Assembly: GCF_014649035.1 (NCBI RefSeq)
Contig: NZ_BMSG01000017.1
Span: 86,169 to 150,168 of the forward strand
Direction: 5' to 3'
DNA: 64,000 bases
DNA from: Streptomyces sindenensis
GTDB lineage: Bacteria; Actinomycetota; Actinomycetes; Streptomycetales; Streptomycetaceae
The translations under genes and the position numbers were made by a program. Within the stretch, counting starts at the first letter, position 1. Every line of letters begins with the position of its first letter. The notes under the pieces were generated by a model. The model had not been told where the DNA came from. It did not search any database and was given only the letters and a program-made list of their open reading frames with translations. Positions 33,786 to 42,410 of the stretch are shown here, piece after piece.

Positions 33786-35111
33786 ACCCGGCTCACCGGT
33801 CGGCGTGGCGCAGGGCTCGTCCGCCCCGCCGGAGCCGGGCGGGGCGGCGGCGTCGGACGGGGAGGGCGACGAGGTGTCGTCGGAGCAGCCCGGGCCGCTC
33901 TCGCCGGGGTCGGGCGGGGTGGTGGGCCCTGTCGGGTCGGGGCCGGTGCCCGGATCGGTGGGATCAGGGCTCGGGCCCGGGCCGGTCGGGTCGGGGCTGG
34001 GCCCCGGGCCGGGGTCGGTGGGCCCGGGGTCGGTGGGCCCGGGGTCGGTGGGCCCGGGGTCGGTGGGCCCGGGGTCGGTCGGGTCGGGGTCGGTCGGGTC
34101 GGGGGTGGGGCTCGGGGAGCCGGGCTTCGTGGGGCGCGGAGGGGTGGGGATCGGGCTCGGCGGCCTGGTGGGCTGCGGGCCGACGACGACGCCTCCGTCG
34201 TCCTTGCCGGGGCTTTCCGGAGCGCCGGGGCGTTCCGGAGCGCCGGGGCCGCCGACCGGGGACTGGGGGCGGGTCTTCCCGCCGGGGCCGGGGCTGACCG
34301 GGAGGACGCCCTCGCCGTCGGCGACCGGATGGCTGCCCTGGCGGTAGAACTCCAGCCAGGACAGCACCATCCGCAGATAGGTGTCGGAGCGGTTGTAGCC
34401 GAGGATGGCCCGGTCCAGGTCGGCGCGGCGGGTCAGATCGCGCGAACCGGCGCACAGGTAGTGCCCGGCGGCGAGCGCCGCGTCGTAGATGTTGTTCGGG
34501 TCCTTGCGGCCGTCGCCGTTGCCGTCCGCGCCCCAGGCGGCCCAGGTGGACGGGATGAACTGGAGGGGCCCGACGGCCCGGTCGTAGGTACTGTCGCCGT
34601 CGTACGCCCCGCCGTCGGTGTCCCGGATCAGGGCGAAGCCGTTGCCGTCGAGCGCGGGGCCGAGGATCGGGGCGAGGGTCGTCCCGCGCGCGTCCACCCG
34701 CCCGCCGGACGCCTGGCCGGACTCGACCTTGCCGATCGCCGCGAGCAACTGCCACGGCAGCCCGCACCCCGGATCGCTGCGGCCCACCGCGCTCTCGGCC
34801 TTGCGGTAGGCGTCCAGCACGGTGGCCGGAATGCCCGCCTCGTGCCAGGCACGGACCACGAGGGGGTCGGGCTGCTTCCCGGGCTTCAGGAGTTCGGGCG
34901 GCTTCGGGGACCGCAAGGGCGGCAACTCCGTGTGGTAGACGTCGTCCCCCGGCACCTCGGTCCACACCACGTCGTCGGAGGCCGCCGCCTTCTCCTTCCG
35001 GGGCTCGGGCACCGCGAACCCCGGGGCCTGGGACGCGGTGAGCGCGGTCATCGCGGCCAGGGCGGTGGCCGTGGTGCCGAGCCGGCGGCGCACCGTGCGG
35101 TTGAAGCTCAT
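33774..35111 (-). CDS. Secreted lytic transglycosylase with proline-rich repeat tail
   Basis: A 445-residue secreted muralytic enzyme. A signal peptide covers residues about 1-34. The SLT_2/MltB-like domain (about 85-290) has the catalytic glutamate at 130 (AIGKVESGQ) and the motifs GPLQFIPSTWAAWGADGNGD and DAALAAGHYLC. The rest is a Pro/Asp/Thr/Gly-rich tail with GPTDP repeats that may span the wall. It cleaves peptidoglycan between MurNAc and GlcNAc. It is the final gene of the leftward mce operon, 15 bases after the last Mce-associated gene, suggesting it opens the wall for the Mce machine. It overlaps the ligase gene end. Confidence 0.9.
   Translation of the reverse strand: MSFNRTVRRRLGTTATALAAMTALTASQAPGFAVPEPRKEKAAASDDVVWTEVPGDDVYHTELPPLRSPKPPELLKPGKQPDPLVVRAWHEAGIPATVLDAYRKAESAVGRSDPGCGLPWQLLAAIGKVESGQASGGRVDARGTTLAPILGPALDGNGFALIRDTDGGAYDGDSTYDRAVGPLQFIPSTWAAWGADGNGDGRKDPNNIYDAALAAGHYLCAGSRDLTRRADLDRAILGYNRSDTYLRMVLSWLEFYRQGSHPVADGEGVLPVSPGPGGKTRPQSPVGGPGAPERPGAPESPGKDDGGVVVGPQPTRPPSPIPTPPRPTKPGSPSPTPDPTDPDPTDPGPTDPGPTDPGPTDPGPTDPGPGPSPDPTGPGPSPDPTDPGTGPDPTGPTTPPDPGESGPGCSDDTSSPSPSDAAAPPGSGGADEPCATPTGEPGSAA
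34011..34100. repeat. 15-bp coding repeats in the transglycosylase tail
   Basis: Six in-frame 15-bp units. Four identical copies (GGGGTCGGTGGGCCC) encode GPTDP and two variants encode DPTDP on the minus strand. Exact copies make slippage-driven length changes likely between strains. Confidence 0.85.
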
Positions 35112-35126
35112 GCGGATTCCCTTCGC

Positions 35127-35927
35127 TCAGCGGGTGAACGTGTCGATGGCGGCGATCAGCCAGGTGTCCCCGCGGCGGACGGCGTCCACGGCGAACATGG
35201 CCGCCGCGTACGTCGTCTCCTCGTCCTTGCCCGTACGGGTGTTGCTCTGGTCGGCGAAGATCAGCAGCCGGGCGCGGTCGCCGTCGAGGAACTCGACCCC
35301 GCTCTCGGTGACGGTGGTGGTCAGGACGAGTTTCTGCTCCGGGGCCTGCTCCCGTACGTCGGCGAGCATGTCCTTGTGCTGCTGCACGGCCCGGCCGGTC
35401 AGATAGGTGCTCGCCGCGCGGTCGGACCGGGCCGGCGAGGCGTAGTCGTAGCTGAACACCGCGCCGACCGCCTCGCTGATCCGGCCCTTCACCTCACTGG
35501 TGCCGGCGATGTCGGTGAGCGCGGCGTTCTGCCGGGCGGGCTCGTCGCGGAGACCGCTCGCCGAGGCGAACGCCCAGACGGCGACGGCCCCGAGGAGCAC
35601 GGTGAGCGCGCAGAGCACGGCGGGCAGGGTGATGCGGAGGCGGGAGTCCCGGCGGCTGGGGACGTCGTCGGGGCTCCCGCCTTCGGCCCGGCGGCCGGGG
35701 CCGTCGCCGGGGTCGCTGCCACCGTCGGGGTCGGGTTCGCCTTCCGTCGTCTCCGTGACAGGGGCGGGCTCGGTCGTGGTGGCCGGGGCGGCCGGCGGGC
35801 CGGGCTCGGTCGCGGTGGCCGGGGCGGCGGTGACCCCGGCCAACGGCTCCGGTCCGTTCTCCGCCGTACGCGAAGGGGTCGTGGCCAGCCGGCGGCGGCG
35901 GTTGACGAGATGACGGGTCGTCGACAT
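35127..35927 (-). CDS. Mce-associated membrane protein (Mas), type B copy 2
   Basis: A 266-residue protein. An N-terminal cytosolic region of about 115 residues, rich in Pro, Glu and Gly, is followed by one membrane helix (PAVLCALTVLLGAVAVWAF). Then comes an outer domain with LTDIAGTSEVKGRISEAVGAVFSYDY and a C-terminal GDTWLIAAIDTFTR. This is the Mas/VirB8-like fold found beside mce operons; in mycobacteria such proteins stabilise Mce transporters. It resembles the 207-residue gene further upstream in the operon (36603-37226), so the two look like duplicates. The long disordered tail is its distinguishing feature. Confidence 0.82.
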   Translation of the reverse strand: MSTTRHLVNRRRRLATTPSRTAENGPEPLAGVTAAPATATEPGPPAAPATTTEPAPVTETTEGEPDPDGGSDPGDGPGRRAEGGSPDDVPSRRDSRLRITLPAVLCALTVLLGAVAVWAFASASGLRDEPARQNAALTDIAGTSEVKGRISEAVGAVFSYDYASPARSDRAASTYLTGRAVQQHKDMLADVREQAPEQKLVLTTTVTESGVEFLDGDRARLLIFADQSNTRTGKDEETTYAAAMFAVDAVRRGDTWLIAAIDTFTR

Positions 35928-35976
35928 GGGTGGGTCCTCTCCGGGGCGTACGGGTGGGCGGGGCGCGGCGCGGAGA

Positions 35977-36543
35977 TCAGCCGCCCGTGGAGCCGACGGG
36001 CGCCTGGCCCAGCGCGCTGAGCTTCCACCCCCCGGAGGTCCGGGTGAGGGTGCCGAGCAGCCGGCTCTCCTTCACCGCCGGTTCGCCCTTGGGCGCGGTG
36101 ACCGTCACCCTGAGCGCGACCATCACCCCTGCCCGTCCCGCCCGCTGGTCCAGTTCGGTCACCGCGCCGGAGAGGACCTTCGCCGTGCTCACGGTCTTCG
36201 CCTCGGCGATCTGCTTCGCGAACGCGTCGCGTCCGTCGACGAGTTGGCGGTGGAGGTCGCCGGTGGTCGACTGCTCCCAGCTGTCGAGCCCCTGCTCCAG
36301 CGCTTTGTGGTTCAGGGTGTTCATGTTCTGCACCGCCTGCTCCCCCGCCGCCAGTGCGTCGTCCCGCGCCTGCGCGAAGGACGCCGCGTCGTCGTGCGAG
36401 GCCGCGTAGCGCTGCCAGCCGCCCCAGCCGGCGGCTCCGGCCGCGCAGACCACCAGGGCCAGAGCGACGAGCAGGAGCGGGTTCCTCGTCCCGGTGGTCC
36501 TGCGCGTCCCGGTCTTCACTGTCGTCGTCCGCCGCCGTGCCAT
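35977..36543 (-). CDS. Mce-associated membrane protein (Mas), type A copy 2
   Basis: A 188-residue protein with a basic N terminus, one membrane helix (PLLLVALALVVCAAGAAGW) and an outer domain starting SFAQARDDALAAGEQAVQNMNTL. It aligns by eye along its length with the 173-residue type A gene at 37223-37744. The start at 36543 is chosen because GGGGAGAGG precedes it. An alternative ATG at 36606 overlaps the upstream stop codon (ATGA) and would add 21 basic residues. Likely a helper of the Mce transporter in the envelope. Confidence 0.8.
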   Translation of the reverse strand: MARRRTTTVKTGTRRTTGTRNPLLLVALALVVCAAGAAGWGGWQRYAASHDDAASFAQARDDALAAGEQAVQNMNTLNHKALEQGLDSWEQSTTGDLHRQLVDGRDAFAKQIAEAKTVSTAKVLSGAVTELDQRAGRAGVMVALRVTVTAPKGEPAVKESRLLGTLTRTSGGWKLSALGQAPVGSTGG

Positions 36544-36602
36544 CTGCTGCCTCTCCCCTGCCTGCCGAACCGGGCCCGTCCGCCTTCGTCTCCGGGCCGC
36601 CG

Positions 36603-37226
36603 TCATGTGGAGCCGATCTCGACGATCCACCAGCGCCCGTCGCGCAGTTCGGCGACCACCGTGAGCTGCGCGGAGGCGGTGGTGGGGGCGCGGCCCCGGC
36701 GTTCGTGGACCTGGTCGAGGAAGACCAGGAGGTGTGCGCTGTCGTCGGTCAGCCGGGTCACACCGGCCCGGACGACCCCGGTGGTGAGCGTCAGCTTCTG
36801 GTCGGCGGACTGCCGCTCGACCTGGCCGAACAGTGCCGCGTACTGCTGGAGCGCCTTGCCCGCCAGGACCTCCTTCGCTGCCGCCCGCGTGGTCGCGGTG
36901 GCCCCGGGCCCGTACGAGAAGATCTTGCTGAGCGCGCTGCTGACATCGCCCGTGACGCGGGTGGTCGCCTCCGCGTCGGTGAGTGCCCGGTTCGCCGTGG
37001 CGGAGGTGTCGCGCAGCTGGCGCCCTTCGGCGTACAGGGCGCCGCCCGTGGCGAGCAGGGCGACCGTCAGCAGGGCGCCGAGGACGCGCGGCCACCGGCG
37101 GCGGACCACGTCCGCACCGTCGTGCGGGTCCGGCGCCCGCGTCCCGGTCTCCTCGGCCCCGGGGCCGAGGTCGGGGTCGGGGGCGACATCGCTGTTCACC
37201 GTCGTCGTTCCTCCGCTCGCTCTCAT
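36603..37226 (-). CDS. Mce-associated membrane protein (Mas), type B copy 1
   Basis: A 207-residue protein: an acidic cytosolic N terminus of about 45 residues, one membrane helix (VLGALLTVALLATGGALYA), and an outer domain with ALTDAEATTRVTGDVSSALS and KIFSYGPGATATTRAAAKEV, ending DGRWWIVEIGST. This is the same layout as the 266-residue gene downstream. ATG 37226 overlaps the preceding stop (ATGA), so translation is coupled. A role in assembling or stabilising the Mce complex is inferred from operon position and mycobacterial Mas proteins. Confidence 0.82.
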   Translation of the reverse strand: MRASGGTTTVNSDVAPDPDLGPGAEETGTRAPDPHDGADVVRRRWPRVLGALLTVALLATGGALYAEGRQLRDTSATANRALTDAEATTRVTGDVSSALSKIFSYGPGATATTRAAAKEVLAGKALQQYAALFGQVERQSADQKLTLTTGVVRAGVTRLTDDSAHLLVFLDQVHERRGRAPTTASAQLTVVAELRDGRWWIVEIGST

Positions 37227-37744
37227 CGGCCGCCGCCCGTCCCGATCGCCGTGAGCGCCTTGACCTTCCAGCCGTCGGCCGTACGGGCGAGGGTCGCCCC
37301 GAACCGCTTGCGCTGGGTGCCGGCCGCGCCGGAGCGCGGGGTGACCTCGACGTCCACGGTGGCGATCAGCTCGGCCGTACCGGTGCGCTCGTCCAGTGCG
37401 GTGAGCGCCGCCGAGGTGACCTTGCCCCGGGCCGTGTCGCCCGCCGTCGTGAGGGACTTCGCGTCGGCCTTGCGGGTCCGCGCCAGCTCGTCGTGGAGCG
37501 GCCCGGTGGAGGAGTCCAGCCAGGCGCGCAACCCGTCGTCGACCCGCCGCGCGCTCTTGCCGTCCAGGGTGTTCAGCGTCGCGAGGTGCCGTCTGCCCTC
37601 GGTCAGGGCCGTGTCGCGGGCCTTCGCGAAGGAGAGGGTGCGGTCGCCGCGCGCCTGCCCGTACGACCAGGCGCCCAGCCCGCAGACCAGGGCGGCGACG
37701 AGCAGGACGGCCCAGCCGCCCAGGTGCCGGGTGCGGGAGGTCAT
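37223..37744 (-). CDS. Mce-associated membrane protein (Mas), type A copy 1
   Basis: A 173-residue protein with a very short cytosolic start, one membrane helix (GWAVLLVAALVCGLGAW) and an outer domain beginning SFAKARDTALTEGRRHLATLNTL. It ends TADGWKVKALTAIGTGGGR. It follows mceF with a 4-base ATGA overlap. The SFA(K/Q)ARD signature shared with the 188-residue gene marks them as paralogues. No catalytic residues are visible. Confidence 0.82.
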   Translation of the reverse strand: MTSRTRHLGGWAVLLVAALVCGLGAWSYGQARGDRTLSFAKARDTALTEGRRHLATLNTLDGKSARRVDDGLRAWLDSSTGPLHDELARTRKADAKSLTTAGDTARGKVTSAALTALDERTGTAELIATVDVEVTPRSGAAGTQRKRFGATLARTADGWKVKALTAIGTGGGR

Positions 37745-38976
37745 GAGCCGCCTCCCAGACCCAGCAGCCCGGCCATGTCCTCGATCGGCGGCTGTGTGTC
37801 CGCGGCAGTGCCGGCCACGGCTCCGGACAGCTTCATCCAGCCCGGGACGGCCGGTTTCGGCACGGGGCCGCCCTTGGGGGCGTTGGCGCTGCCCCGGACG
37901 TTGATGCCGGTGCCGGGCGAGGACGTGCAGCGGGCGGCGGTGTTCACGGCGGGTCCGGCCGAGGTGTCGAGCCCGTTGCGGTAGACCGTTCCGCCGTAGC
38001 CGGAGGTACAGGGCAGCGGTTCGAAGAAGGTGACGGACATCCCGAACCGGGCGCCGTCGTCGTCGACCGCGCTCGCCCCGGCGGCGGCGACGGCGGGGAG
38101 TTTCACGAGGAGTTCCTCCAGGCCCCGTTGGCGGGTGACGGCCACTTCCGATGTGGTGAGGAGGTTGGCGACGACGACGCCGAAGGCCGGGTCCACGTCG
38201 CGCAGCAGTCCGCTGATCTGTACGGCGGCGTCCGGGGTGGTCGCGATGAGGCGGCGCAGGTCGCCGTCGGAGCCCTTGAGTTCGGCGGCCAGTTCCTTCG
38301 CACCCTTGGCGAAGCCCTTCAGTGCCCTGCCCTGTTCGGCCTGGGTGCGCAGGACCTGCTCGCCGTCGGCCATCAGCCGGGTGGTGACCGGCAGGGCCTT
38401 GTCCGCGGCCTCGATGAGGTCGCCGCCGGTGTCCAGCAGGACCTGGAGGTCGTCGCCGCGCCCTTCGAAGGCCGCCCCGAACTCCTCGACGACGGTCCGC
38501 AGGCTCTCCAGGTCCACCGAGCTCGCCAGGTCGTCGACGCTGGTGAGGACGTCGGTGGGGGGTGCGGGGATGGTGGTGTCAGCTTCGTCGATGACGGAGC
38601 CGTTGCCCAGGAAGGGGCCTTCCGAGCGGGTGGGCCGCAGATCGATGTACTGCTCGCCGACCGCCGAGAGGTTGGCGACGACGGCCGTGAGGCTGTCCGG
38701 GATCCGCGGGGCGTCCTTCTCGATCCGCAGCTCGGCCTCGACGCCGTCCTCGGTCAGCTCGATGGGCCCGACGCGGCCCACGGAGACGCCCCGGTAGGTG
38801 ACGTTGGAGTGGGTGTACAGGCCGCCCGTCTGCGGGAGTTGGACCGTGACGGTGTAGTAGCTGCGCAGTCCGACGTAGTGGCCGAGGTCGGCATAGCGGA
38901 CACCCAGGTAGCCGAGGACGAGGACGGCGATGACGAGGAAGGCGAGGTTCTTCAGCCGGACGGCGAGGGTGATCAC
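37741..38976 (-). CDS. mceF: MCE-family protein MceF
   Basis: A 411-residue envelope protein, last of six Mce subunits. It starts with GTG 38976 overlapping the mceE stop. One N-terminal membrane helix (LAFLVIAVLVLGYLGVRYA) anchors an MCE domain (about 35-130: GGLYTHSNVTYRGVSVGRV, ANLSAVGEQYIDL). A long helical region follows, then a C-terminal tail with cysteines (PCTSGYGG, ARCTSSPG). Six MCE proteins are thought to build a hollow channel for lipids across the wall. The GEQY(I/V)DL signature is the usual MceF form. Confidence 0.9.
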   Translation of the reverse strand: MITLAVRLKNLAFLVIAVLVLGYLGVRYADLGHYVGLRSYYTVTVQLPQTGGLYTHSNVTYRGVSVGRVGPIELTEDGVEAELRIEKDAPRIPDSLTAVVANLSAVGEQYIDLRPTRSEGPFLGNGSVIDEADTTIPAPPTDVLTSVDDLASSVDLESLRTVVEEFGAAFEGRGDDLQVLLDTGGDLIEAADKALPVTTRLMADGEQVLRTQAEQGRALKGFAKGAKELAAELKGSDGDLRRLIATTPDAAVQISGLLRDVDPAFGVVVANLLTTSEVAVTRQRGLEELLVKLPAVAAAGASAVDDDGARFGMSVTFFEPLPCTSGYGGTVYRNGLDTSAGPAVNTAARCTSSPGTGINVRGSANAPKGGPVPKPAVPGWMKLSGAVAGTAADTQPPIEDMAGLLGLGGGS

Positions 38977-40208
38977 GGTGTCGCCTCCTTCGTGGTCTTC
39001 GGCGTGCCCGGAGCTGTGGACGTCGGCGTGCCCGGAGCGGTGGTCTTCGGCGTGCCCGACACGGCGGGCAGCGGCAGCGGGAGGGGCAGCGCGCCCTTGG
39101 CCGAAGCGGCCGGTTCCTCGCCCTCGGCCGGGGGCTGGGGAATGCCCGGGGGGTCCGGGGTGAGGGCCGGGATGATCTGCGTGCCGGGCATGGCCGTCAC
39201 GTCCAGGTAGACGTTGAGGTAGTCGCCCTTGACGCCGCGCAGCACCTCGTCCGTGAACGGGTAGGTCAGCAGCACCTGGAGCGAGTTCGGGAGGTCCTGA
39301 CCGGAGTCGGCGAGCGCCTTCAGGGTCGGGGCGAGCGCCTTGAGGTCGGCGATCATGTCGGCCTTGCTCCGGTTGATGGTGTCGACGGCGACCGTGGACA
39401 GGGTGTCGAGGGAGCGCAGCATGGTCAGCAGGGAGCCGCGCTGTTTCTCCAGGACCTTGAGTCCGGGGCTGAGTCCGGTGAGAACGGTGCCGACGTCCTG
39501 TTTGCGGGTGGCGAGCGTGGTGGCGAGCCGGTTGACGCCGTCGAGCGCCCGCGTGATGTCGCCCTTGTTCTCGTCCAGGTTGGTCACGAGGGTGTCGACC
39601 CGGTTGAGCACGGAGCGGATCTGCGGTTCCTGCCCGGCGAGCGCCTTGTTGAGTTCGGTGGTGATGGTCTTGAGCTGGTTGACGCCGCCCCCGTTGAGGA
39701 GCATGGACAGGGCTCCGAAGACCTCTTCGACCTCGGGGTTCCGGTTGGTGCGGGAGACGGGGATGCGGCCGCCGCTCGCGAGCGTTCCGTGGGCGGTGCC
39801 CTCGGGGGGCGGGGCGAGCTGGATGAACTTCTCGCCGAGCAGGCTGGACTGTTCGAGCCGGGCGTAGGCGTTGGCGGGAAGCTTGACCTTGCCGTTGACC
39901 TGCATGGTGACCCGGGCCCGCCAGCCGTCCGGGGCCAGCGCGATCTTCGTGACGCGTCCCACGGAGACGTCGTTGACCTTGACCGAGGACTGCGGGGCGA
40001 GGCTGAGGACGTCGCCGAACTCGGCGGTGACCTCGTAGGGCCGGTCTCCCAGGTCCGCGCCGCCGGGCAGCGGAATCTGCTCGATGCCGGTGAAGGAGGG
40101 GGCGTCGGGGCGGACCACGACCAGGGCGATCAGCGCGCCGGTGGCGAGCAGCGCGACCGTGCCGACGGCCGCGCGTGCGGCGGGTCTGCGCCGGATCTCG
40201 TCGTTCAT
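38973..40208 (-). CDS. mceE: MCE-family protein MceE
   Basis: A 411-residue MCE protein. One N-terminal helix (AVGTVALLATGALIALVVV), an MCE domain (about 55-150, with SVKVNDVSVGRVTKI and SSLLGEKFIQL), a helical coiled stretch and a Pro/Thr-rich end. Mycobacterial MceE proteins are lipoproteins with a lipobox cysteine, but no cysteine follows the helix here, so this one should be an ordinary membrane-anchored subunit. Both ends overlap neighbours by four bases. Confidence 0.9.
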   Translation of the reverse strand: MNDEIRRRPAARAAVGTVALLATGALIALVVVRPDAPSFTGIEQIPLPGGADLGDRPYEVTAEFGDVLSLAPQSSVKVNDVSVGRVTKIALAPDGWRARVTMQVNGKVKLPANAYARLEQSSLLGEKFIQLAPPPEGTAHGTLASGGRIPVSRTNRNPEVEEVFGALSMLLNGGGVNQLKTITTELNKALAGQEPQIRSVLNRVDTLVTNLDENKGDITRALDGVNRLATTLATRKQDVGTVLTGLSPGLKVLEKQRGSLLTMLRSLDTLSTVAVDTINRSKADMIADLKALAPTLKALADSGQDLPNSLQVLLTYPFTDEVLRGVKGDYLNVYLDVTAMPGTQIIPALTPDPPGIPQPPAEGEEPAASAKGALPLPLPLPAVSGTPKTTAPGTPTSTAPGTPKTTKEATP

Positions 40209-41389
40209 CGCCCTGCTCCCTTCTGCCGGCCGGTCCCGCCGGACGTGCCTGACTCGCCGGCCTTCTCCGCCCTGCCGGCCTCGCCGGGCCGCTTCTCGGG
40301 GGTGCCGTAGACCGTGCCGACCTCCGGCAGTGGCAGGACGGGCAGCGCCTTGCGGCGGGTCGCGTCGACGGGGGCGAGTCCGGTGAGCCGGCTCGCCGCG
40401 GCGGCGGCCCCGGGCTCCACGAGCGGCCCGCCCATGGACAGTTCGTTGAGGTTGGTCCGCCCGTTGAGGGTGCGGTGGGCCGGGTCGTAGGCGTTGAGGA
40501 CGTTGCCCGCGGCAAGCGGCAGGGTGTCCATCGCCTCGGCGAGCGAGGCGCGCTGGTCGACCAGCGCCTGGGTGACCGGCACCAGGGCCTCGACGTTCTT
40601 CTTCAGCGAGCCGCGGTTCTTGGCGATGAACGTCTTGACCTGGCCGAGGGCGGCGCCGAGCTCCTTCAGGGCCGCGCTGAGGTTCTTCTTGTCGTCGGCG
40701 AGGAACGTGGTGACGGTGTTCAGCTGCTGCTCGGCGCTGCGGACGTTGCCGTCGTTCTCCTTGAGCATGGTGGTGAAGCCCTGGAGGTACTTGAGGGTGT
40801 CGAACAGGTCGCCGCTGCTCTTGTCGAGTGTCTTGGTGGCCTTGCCGAACTGCTCGATGGAGTCCCCGATGGCCTTGCCGTTGCCGTCGAGGTTCTTCGC
40901 CCCGGTGTCCAGGAGCCGGGCCAACGCGCCGTTGGCGTTGGCCCCGTCGGGGCCGAGCGCGGTGGAGAGTTCGGTGATGGAGGCGTACAGCTCGTCGACC
41001 TCGACGGGGGTGGCGTTGCGGGCGGCGGGCAGCACCGCGCCGTCGGCGAGCCGGGGGCCGCCGTCGTAGGCCGGGGCGAGCTGGATGTAGCGGTCGGCGA
41101 CGAGGCTGGGGGCGACGACGACGGCGTGGGCGTCCTTGGGTACGTCGATCCCCTTGTCGAGGCGCAGGACGACCTTCACCTCCTTGCCGCGCGGTTCGAC
41201 GGAGTCGACGGTGCCGGCCTTGACGCCGAGGATCCGCAGGTCGGATCCGGCGTAGACGCCGGTGGCCCGGTCGAAATAGGCGGTGACGGTTCTCTTCCCG
41301 TCCTCCTCCAGGGCGCTCACGCCGGTGGCGGCCACGACGGCGACGACGGCGAGTCCGGCGCCGATGCCGGTGATACGGGTGCGTCTCAT
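40205..41389 (-). CDS. mceD: MCE-family protein MceD
   Basis: A 394-residue MCE protein: N-terminal helix (GAGLAVVAVVAATGVSA), MCE domain (about 33-130, with GSDLRILGVKAGTVDSV and PSLVADRYIQL), then a long helical region of heptad-like character. The Gly/Lys-rich tail ends TGRQKGAGR. The VADRYIQL motif is typical of MceD. It begins one base after the mceC stop codon (TGACATG). Confidence 0.9.
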   Translation of the reverse strand: MRRTRITGIGAGLAVVAVVAATGVSALEEDGKRTVTAYFDRATGVYAGSDLRILGVKAGTVDSVEPRGKEVKVVLRLDKGIDVPKDAHAVVVAPSLVADRYIQLAPAYDGGPRLADGAVLPAARNATPVEVDELYASITELSTALGPDGANANGALARLLDTGAKNLDGNGKAIGDSIEQFGKATKTLDKSSGDLFDTLKYLQGFTTMLKENDGNVRSAEQQLNTVTTFLADDKKNLSAALKELGAALGQVKTFIAKNRGSLKKNVEALVPVTQALVDQRASLAEAMDTLPLAAGNVLNAYDPAHRTLNGRTNLNELSMGGPLVEPGAAAAASRLTGLAPVDATRRKALPVLPLPEVGTVYGTPEKRPGEAGRAEKAGESGTSGGTGRQKGAGR

Positions 41390-41390
41390 G

Positions 41391-42410
41391 TCAGCGGCCC
41401 CCTTGCTGCCGGGGTGGCATGCATCCGGTCGCCGGGGGTGTGCCGGCGGGGAGGTAGTTCCTGGGCACGACGCCGCAGACGTAGTTGTCGAACCAGCGTC
41501 CGCTGCCGAGGGTGTTGCCGACGAGGCGGCTGTAGGAGCCGGTCGTGGCGAGGACCTTGTCCAGGCTCTTGCGGTTCTTCACCAGGACGGCGGTGACCCG
41601 TCCGAGGGAGGCCAGGGTCGGTCCGAGCTGCTTTTCGTTGTCCTTGACGAGTCCGGTGAGCTGGGTGCCGAGGTCGCGGGTGCCGGTGAGCAGCAGATGG
41701 ATGGAGTCGCGGCGGGCCTGGACCTCGCCGAGCAGGAGGTTTCCGTCCTCCAGGAGCGTCTCGAAGCTGCTCTTCTTGCCGTCGAGGGTCCGGGTCAGCT
41801 TCTTGCTGCTGCTGAGCAGGGTCGCGAGCTGGGCGTCGCGTTCGGAGACCGTACGGGAGAGTGCGGAGAGCCCGTTCGCGGCGTTGCGGACGTGGGGCGG
41901 GGAGTCCTTGAAGGTGGCGGAGATCGTCTCGAAGCTCTTGGCGAGCTGGTCGGTGTCGATCTCGCCGATGGTCTCGCCCAGCCCGTTGAACGCCTGGGTG
42001 ACGTCGTACGGGGAGGTGGTGCGGCTCGCGGTGATGCGGGAGCCGGGGTCCTGCGGGGCGTCGCCGAGGGGGTCGACGGCGAGGTACTTCTCGCCGAGCA
42101 GGGTCTTGATGGCGATGCCGACGGTGGAGGAGTCGCCGATCCAGGCGTCCTTGACCCGGAAGTCGACGCGGACCCTGGCACCGTCCAGAGAGACGCCGGT
42201 CACCTCGCCGACCTTCACTCCGGCGATGCGCACCTCGTCGCCGTCGTCGAGTCCGGCGGATTCGGTGAAGTCGGCGCTGTAGGTGGTGCCGTTGTCGACG
42301 AAGGGCAGCGAGTCGGCGCGCCAGGCGGCGAGGCCGACGAGGGCCAGGACGAGGAGCCCGACGACGGCGACGGCGACCGGGTTGCGTTCCCGGATGGGGG
42401 TGAGTCTCAT
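41391..42410 (-). CDS. mceC: MCE-family protein MceC
   Basis: A 339-residue MCE protein. The ATG at 42410 overlaps the mceB stop (ATGA); codons upstream of it belong to mceB sequence. Membrane helix AVAVVGLLVLALVGLAAW is followed by the MCE domain (GDEVRIAGVKVGEVTGV, KTLLGEKYLAV). A helical region comes next, then a C-terminal disulfide-prone end (DNYVCGVV, GCMPPRQQ). It is part of the predicted hexameric lipid conduit. Confidence 0.9.
   Translation of the reverse strand: MRLTPIRERNPVAVAVVGLLVLALVGLAAWRADSLPFVDNGTTYSADFTESAGLDDGDEVRIAGVKVGEVTGVSLDGARVRVDFRVKDAWIGDSSTVGIAIKTLLGEKYLAVDPLGDAPQDPGSRITASRTTSPYDVTQAFNGLGETIGEIDTDQLAKSFETISATFKDSPPHVRNAANGLSALSRTVSERDAQLATLLSSSKKLTRTLDGKKSSFETLLEDGNLLLGEVQARRDSIHLLLTGTRDLGTQLTGLVKDNEKQLGPTLASLGRVTAVLVKNRKSLDKVLATTGSYSRLVGNTLGSGRWFDNYVCGVVPRNYLPAGTPPATGCMPPRQQGGR

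Noticed and set aside
36544..36606. ATG 36606 as start of the type A Mas gene
   Set aside because: It overlaps the upstream stop neatly, but lacks a Shine-Dalgarno, whereas ATG 36543 has a strong one; kept as an alternative.
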